NCBI GenBank assembly: GCA_900552445.1
Contig: URZS01000079.1
Coordinates: 1-5,872 of the forward strand
DNA: 5,872 nt
Reading direction: 5' to 3'
Source of the DNA: an uncultured Veillonella sp.
GTDB taxonomy: Bacteria > Bacillota > Negativicutes > Veillonellales > Veillonellaceae
Translations under genes and position numbers: made by a program
Shown: positions 3,865 through 5,872 of the stretch, in pieces
Layout: every line of letters begins with the position of its first letter
How positions within the stretch are numbered: the stretch's first letter is position 1
Notes under the pieces: model-generated
What the model saw: only the letters and a program-made list of their open reading frames with translations
What the model was told of the DNA's origin: nothing
Databases searched by the model: none

Positions 3865-5583
3865 TTAGTACTTCCTTTCTTGTGGTTCGTATTTAGTGAA
3901 CACTACGTCGCGTTCTGTTAATTCGTACTCGCCATTTGCACCCAATTTGATCAAAGAGTGTTTTAAATATCTTTCATCATTACGTTTTGGATGGTCTTCA
4001 CGGATATGAGCACCACGAGATTCACGACGGTGTAAAGCGCCCATAGCAATAGCTTTAGCTACTGTTAACATGGAACCGATTTCACAATAGTTTACGAATG
4101 CCATGTTGTAAGTACGTTCAGGGTCACCTACATAACAAGTTTTGTAATCTTCCATCAATTGGTCGATTTCTTTTAATGCTTCAGTGATACCTTGCTCGTT
4201 ACGGAAGATACCTACTTTATTCCACATTGCATCAGCCAATGCATCGCGGATTTCAACCACAGGACGACCGCCTTCACGAGTAGTTACTTCAGTGAATTTA
4301 GCTTCCCAAGCTTTAGCAGCTGCAGCCAATTCTGCATCTACGTTAGGTTGTTCATGTGTTTCAGCATAGTCAGCTGCGCCAGCACCGGATACTTTACCGA
4401 ATACTACGCCGTCAGCCAAGGAGTTACCACCTAAGCGGTTAGCACCGTGGATGGAGATACAAGAAGCTTCGCCGGAGGAGAACAAACCAGGTATTTCACA
4501 TGCACAAGTTTTGTAGTCAACTACGTCGATACCGCCCATTGTATAGTGACATGTTGGACGAATAGGTACTGGTTGTACTAATGGATCGCAATGTTCGAAA
4601 GTCATAGCCAAGTCACGAATACCATGAAGTTTTTCGATAATAACTTCAGGACCTAAGTGACGAAGGTCAGCTACTACGTATGCGTTAAGACCAGAACCGA
4701 AACCACGACCTGCAGCGATTTCATCTTCGATTGCTTTCGCTACAACGTCACGGGATGCCAATTCCATTTTATTAGGCGCATATTTTTTCATGAAACGTTC
4801 GCCTTCAGCATTAAGAAGGTAGCCACCTTCACCACGAACCGCTTCAGACATCAAGATACCAGTACGACCAAGACCAGTTGGATGGAATTGGATCATTTCC
4901 ATATCTTTCAATGCATTACCAGCACGGAATGCTGCTGCCATACCATCGCCTGTGGAAAGGAATGGGTTTGTAGTACGAGTCCAGAAAATACGACCTGCAC
5001 CACCAGTAGACAAGATAATTGCTTTTGCTTTAATTTGCTCTACTTTACCTTCTTTCATGTTCCACACAACTGCGCCACCAACGTGACCGTTTGCGTCTTT
5101 AACAAGATCTAAAAGGTACCATTCTTGTAAGAAGTGTACGCCTTCTTTCAAGCATTGTTCATAAGTAGTGTGCAAAATTATGTGACCAGTTTTATCCGCA
5201 GAGTAGCAAGTACGTGGATAAGATTGACCACCAAAGTTACGTTGAGCAATTTTGTTTTGCTCTGTACGAGAGAATGGAGCACCCATATGGTCCATTTCAA
5301 GTACGCCTTCTGGACAACGAGAGCAGAAGAATTCGATCGCATCTTGGTCACCAAGATAGTCAGAACCTTTTACTGTATCGAAAGTATGCGTTTCAACAGT
5401 ATCTTCAGCTGCTACGTTGTTCAAACATGCATTGACACCGCCTTGCGCCATTGCTGTTGCTGAACGGGTTGGGAAAATTTTAGTAATAAGAGCTACTTTT
5501 AAGCCTTTGCGACGACCAACTTCAAGAGCCGCGCGTTGACCAGCGCCACCGCTACCTACTACTAGAACATCAAACTGTTCCAT
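3865..5583 (-). CDS. sdhA: Succinate dehydrogenase/fumarate reductase flavoprotein subunit
   Basis: This 572-residue FAD subunit interconverts fumarate and succinate. It is of normal length, with the dinucleotide-binding motif VVGSGGAGQRAA at residues 8-19. Active-site elements are present: HPTG (H234), RGEGG (250-254), R278 in SRDVV (expected proton-shuttle arginine), H346 in HYTMGG, and R383 in HGANRLGG. The C-terminal ESRGAHIRED block (521-530) is also conserved. The residue that normally links FAD covalently (histidine in PTRSHT) is A42 in PTRSATAMAQGG, so the FAD should be non-covalent. In E. coli FrdA, loss of this histidine is known to spare fumarate reduction but abolish succinate oxidation, which favours a fumarate reductase role. 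No Tat or Sec signal precedes the FAD motif, so the catalytic side is cytoplasmic. GAGGAGGT lies 4 nt before the ATG. It is first in an sdhA-sdhB-sdhE operon; frdA or mfrA would be equally valid names. Confidence 0.96.
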   Translation of the reverse strand: MEQFDVLVVGSGGAGQRAALEVGRRKGLKVALITKIFPTRSATAMAQGGVNACLNNVAAEDTVETHTFDTVKGSDYLGDQDAIEFFCSRCPEGVLEMDHMGAPFSRTEQNKIAQRNFGGQSYPRTCYSADKTGHIILHTTYEQCLKEGVHFLQEWYLLDLVKDANGHVGGAVVWNMKEGKVEQIKAKAIILSTGGAGRIFWTRTTNPFLSTGDGMAAAFRAGNALKDMEMIQFHPTGLGRTGILMSEAVRGEGGYLLNAEGERFMKKYAPNKMELASRDVVAKAIEDEIAAGRGFGSGLNAYVVADLRHLGPEVIIEKLHGIRDLAMTFEHCDPLVQPVPIRPTCHYTMGGIDVVDYKTCACEIPGLFSSGEASCISIHGANRLGGNSLADGVVFGKVSGAGAADYAETHEQPNVDAELAAAAKAWEAKFTEVTTREGGRPVVEIRDALADAMWNKVGIFRNEQGITEALKEIDQLMEDYKTCYVGDPERTYNMAFVNYCEIGSMLTVAKAIAMGALHRRESRGAHIREDHPKRNDERYLKHSLIKLGANGEYELTERDVVFTKYEPQERKY

Positions 5584-5587
5584 AATG

Positions 5588-5595
5588 ACCTCCTC
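5588..5595 (-). promoter_or_regulatory. Ribosome-binding site of sdhA
   Basis: GAGGAGGT on the minus strand lies 4 nt before the ATG at 5583. This fixes the start: the FAD motif begins 8 residues later, leaving no room for a shorter start. Confidence 0.85.
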
Positions 5596-5729
5596 ATAAC
5601 TACCTATTAATAAGAAAACTTGTTAGACTATCTCATTTCAAAAACTTATAAAAATTTTTGATAACCTAATCATTTTTCTTTCAAGAAAAACCTCATACTT
5701 ATGCGATTCTTCTTATTTCTTTACCTATA
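5596..5729 (-). other. AT-rich 5' leader of the sdhABE operon with small inverted repeats
   Basis: The predicted leader is about 140 nt. It holds a perfect 8-bp inverted repeat, TTTTTCTT-TC-AAGAAAAA (5673-5690). It also holds an imperfect palindrome, TGATAA-CC-TAATCA (5659-5672), of the size bound by dimeric regulators. The palindrome has some likeness to FNR/CRP-family sites, but its spacing does not fit the FNR consensus. No open frame or riboswitch core is recognised. Confidence 0.35.
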
Positions 5730-5758
5730 ATTATAGAGAGCATTTTTAGTCATGTCTA
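5730..5758 (-). promoter_or_regulatory. Sigma-70-type promoter of the sdhABE operon
   Basis: On the minus strand TAGACA (5758-5753) and TATAAT (5735-5730) are separated by 17 nt. The -10 is inside the 12-bp palindrome CTATAATTATAG (5725-5736), so a -10-like hexamer also exists on the other strand. The start point would be near 5723. No other -35/-10 pair of this quality was seen upstream of sdhA. Confidence 0.65.
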
Positions 5759-5872
5759 AACCCTATTATGCATAATTAATTTTGATTAATCTAATTGATA
5801 ATTTATTTCACTTAATGTTTTTCAGGTAAAATTAGGAGCCTCAAAAATAGTAATATGAATAATTTTCACAAG
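5759..5872. other. Upstream intergenic sequence, no gene recognised
   Basis: This is AT-rich sequence upstream of the sdh promoter. It contains repeated ATTAAT/GATTAATC motifs around 5776-5792 and an AGGAG at 5834-5838 on the plus strand. The only downstream ATG (5855) is too far (16 nt) from that AGGAG for a confident divergent gene start. The window ends before any further gene can be judged. Confidence 0.4.

Noticed and set aside
4657..5112. Open plus-strand frame of 151 codons opposite sdhA
   Set aside because: It lies antisense to strongly conserved flavoprotein sequence, lacks a ribosome-binding site and encodes a low-complexity Cys/Thr/Phe-rich product typical of an antisense shadow.
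5784..5820. FNR/CRP-like site around TTGATTAATCTAATTGAT and GTGAAATAAATTATCA
   Set aside because: Half-sites are present but the spacers do not match TTGAT-N4-ATCAA or TGTGA-N6-TCACA, and such matches are common in sequence this AT-rich.
5855..5872. Possible start of a divergent plus-strand gene (ATG at 5855 with AGGAG at 5834)
   Set aside because: The spacing of 16 nt is too long for a functional ribosome-binding site and only six codons are visible.
5853..5872. Rex-like redox operator on the minus strand (TTGTGAAA ... TTCATA)
   Set aside because: One half-site fits but the second is poor and the spacing is off; it is also more than 100 nt upstream of the predicted promoter.

Overview
The window most likely comes from a Negativicutes bacterium (diderm Firmicutes), with Veillonella or a close relative as the best guess. 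The reasons are low-GC DNA with strong GGAGG ribosome-binding sites, a class E fumarate reductase/succinate dehydrogenase operon with a heterodisulfide-reductase-like anchor, a DUF1659 small protein, and an LPS-kinase-like protein that fits an outer-membrane-bearing Firmicute. The genus is inferred from sequence style and gene content, not from a search. The first 50 bases are not genomic: they match the 3' end of the Illumina P5/TruSeq universal adapter, so genomic sequence starts at 51 and the left edge is a contig end.

All genes lie on the minus strand, so reading order is right to left. Positions 5872-5584 form an AT-rich leader with a good promoter (5730-5758). Then come three tightly packed genes, sdhA (5583-3865), sdhB (3863-2901) and sdhE (2901-2026), with 1-nt spacing or overlap, closed by a strong intrinsic terminator (1921-1946). 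A new near-consensus promoter (1855-1883) lies just past that terminator. After a leader of about 190 nt it drives a kinase-fold gene (1656-910). That gene is followed by a five-unit 17-nt tandem repeat (815-899) and a terminator (712-773) whose 3' arm is present in three tandem copies (631-752). A further promoter (602-628) and a leader able to base-pair with its own ribosome-binding site precede a 68-residue DUF1659 gene (508-302). The remaining 250 nt down to the adapter hold an 18-nt tandem repeat and, right at the junction, a ribosome-binding-site-like sequence that may belong to a gene lost beyond the contig end.

The three sdh gene products should form one complex. SdhA holds FAD and the fumarate/succinate site, SdhB carries three iron-sulfur clusters, and SdhE (two CCG domains, no transmembrane helices) replaces the usual haem-bearing membrane anchors as the quinone-side module. 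Two sequence details stand out. The histidine that covalently binds FAD is an alanine (A42), and SdhB has an extra cysteine (C208) at the position that normally leaves the third cluster as [3Fe-4S]. Together they suggest an enzyme tuned for fumarate reduction, as expected in a lactate/succinate-to-propionate fermenter. That direction is an inference. The other two genes have no visible functional link to the complex.
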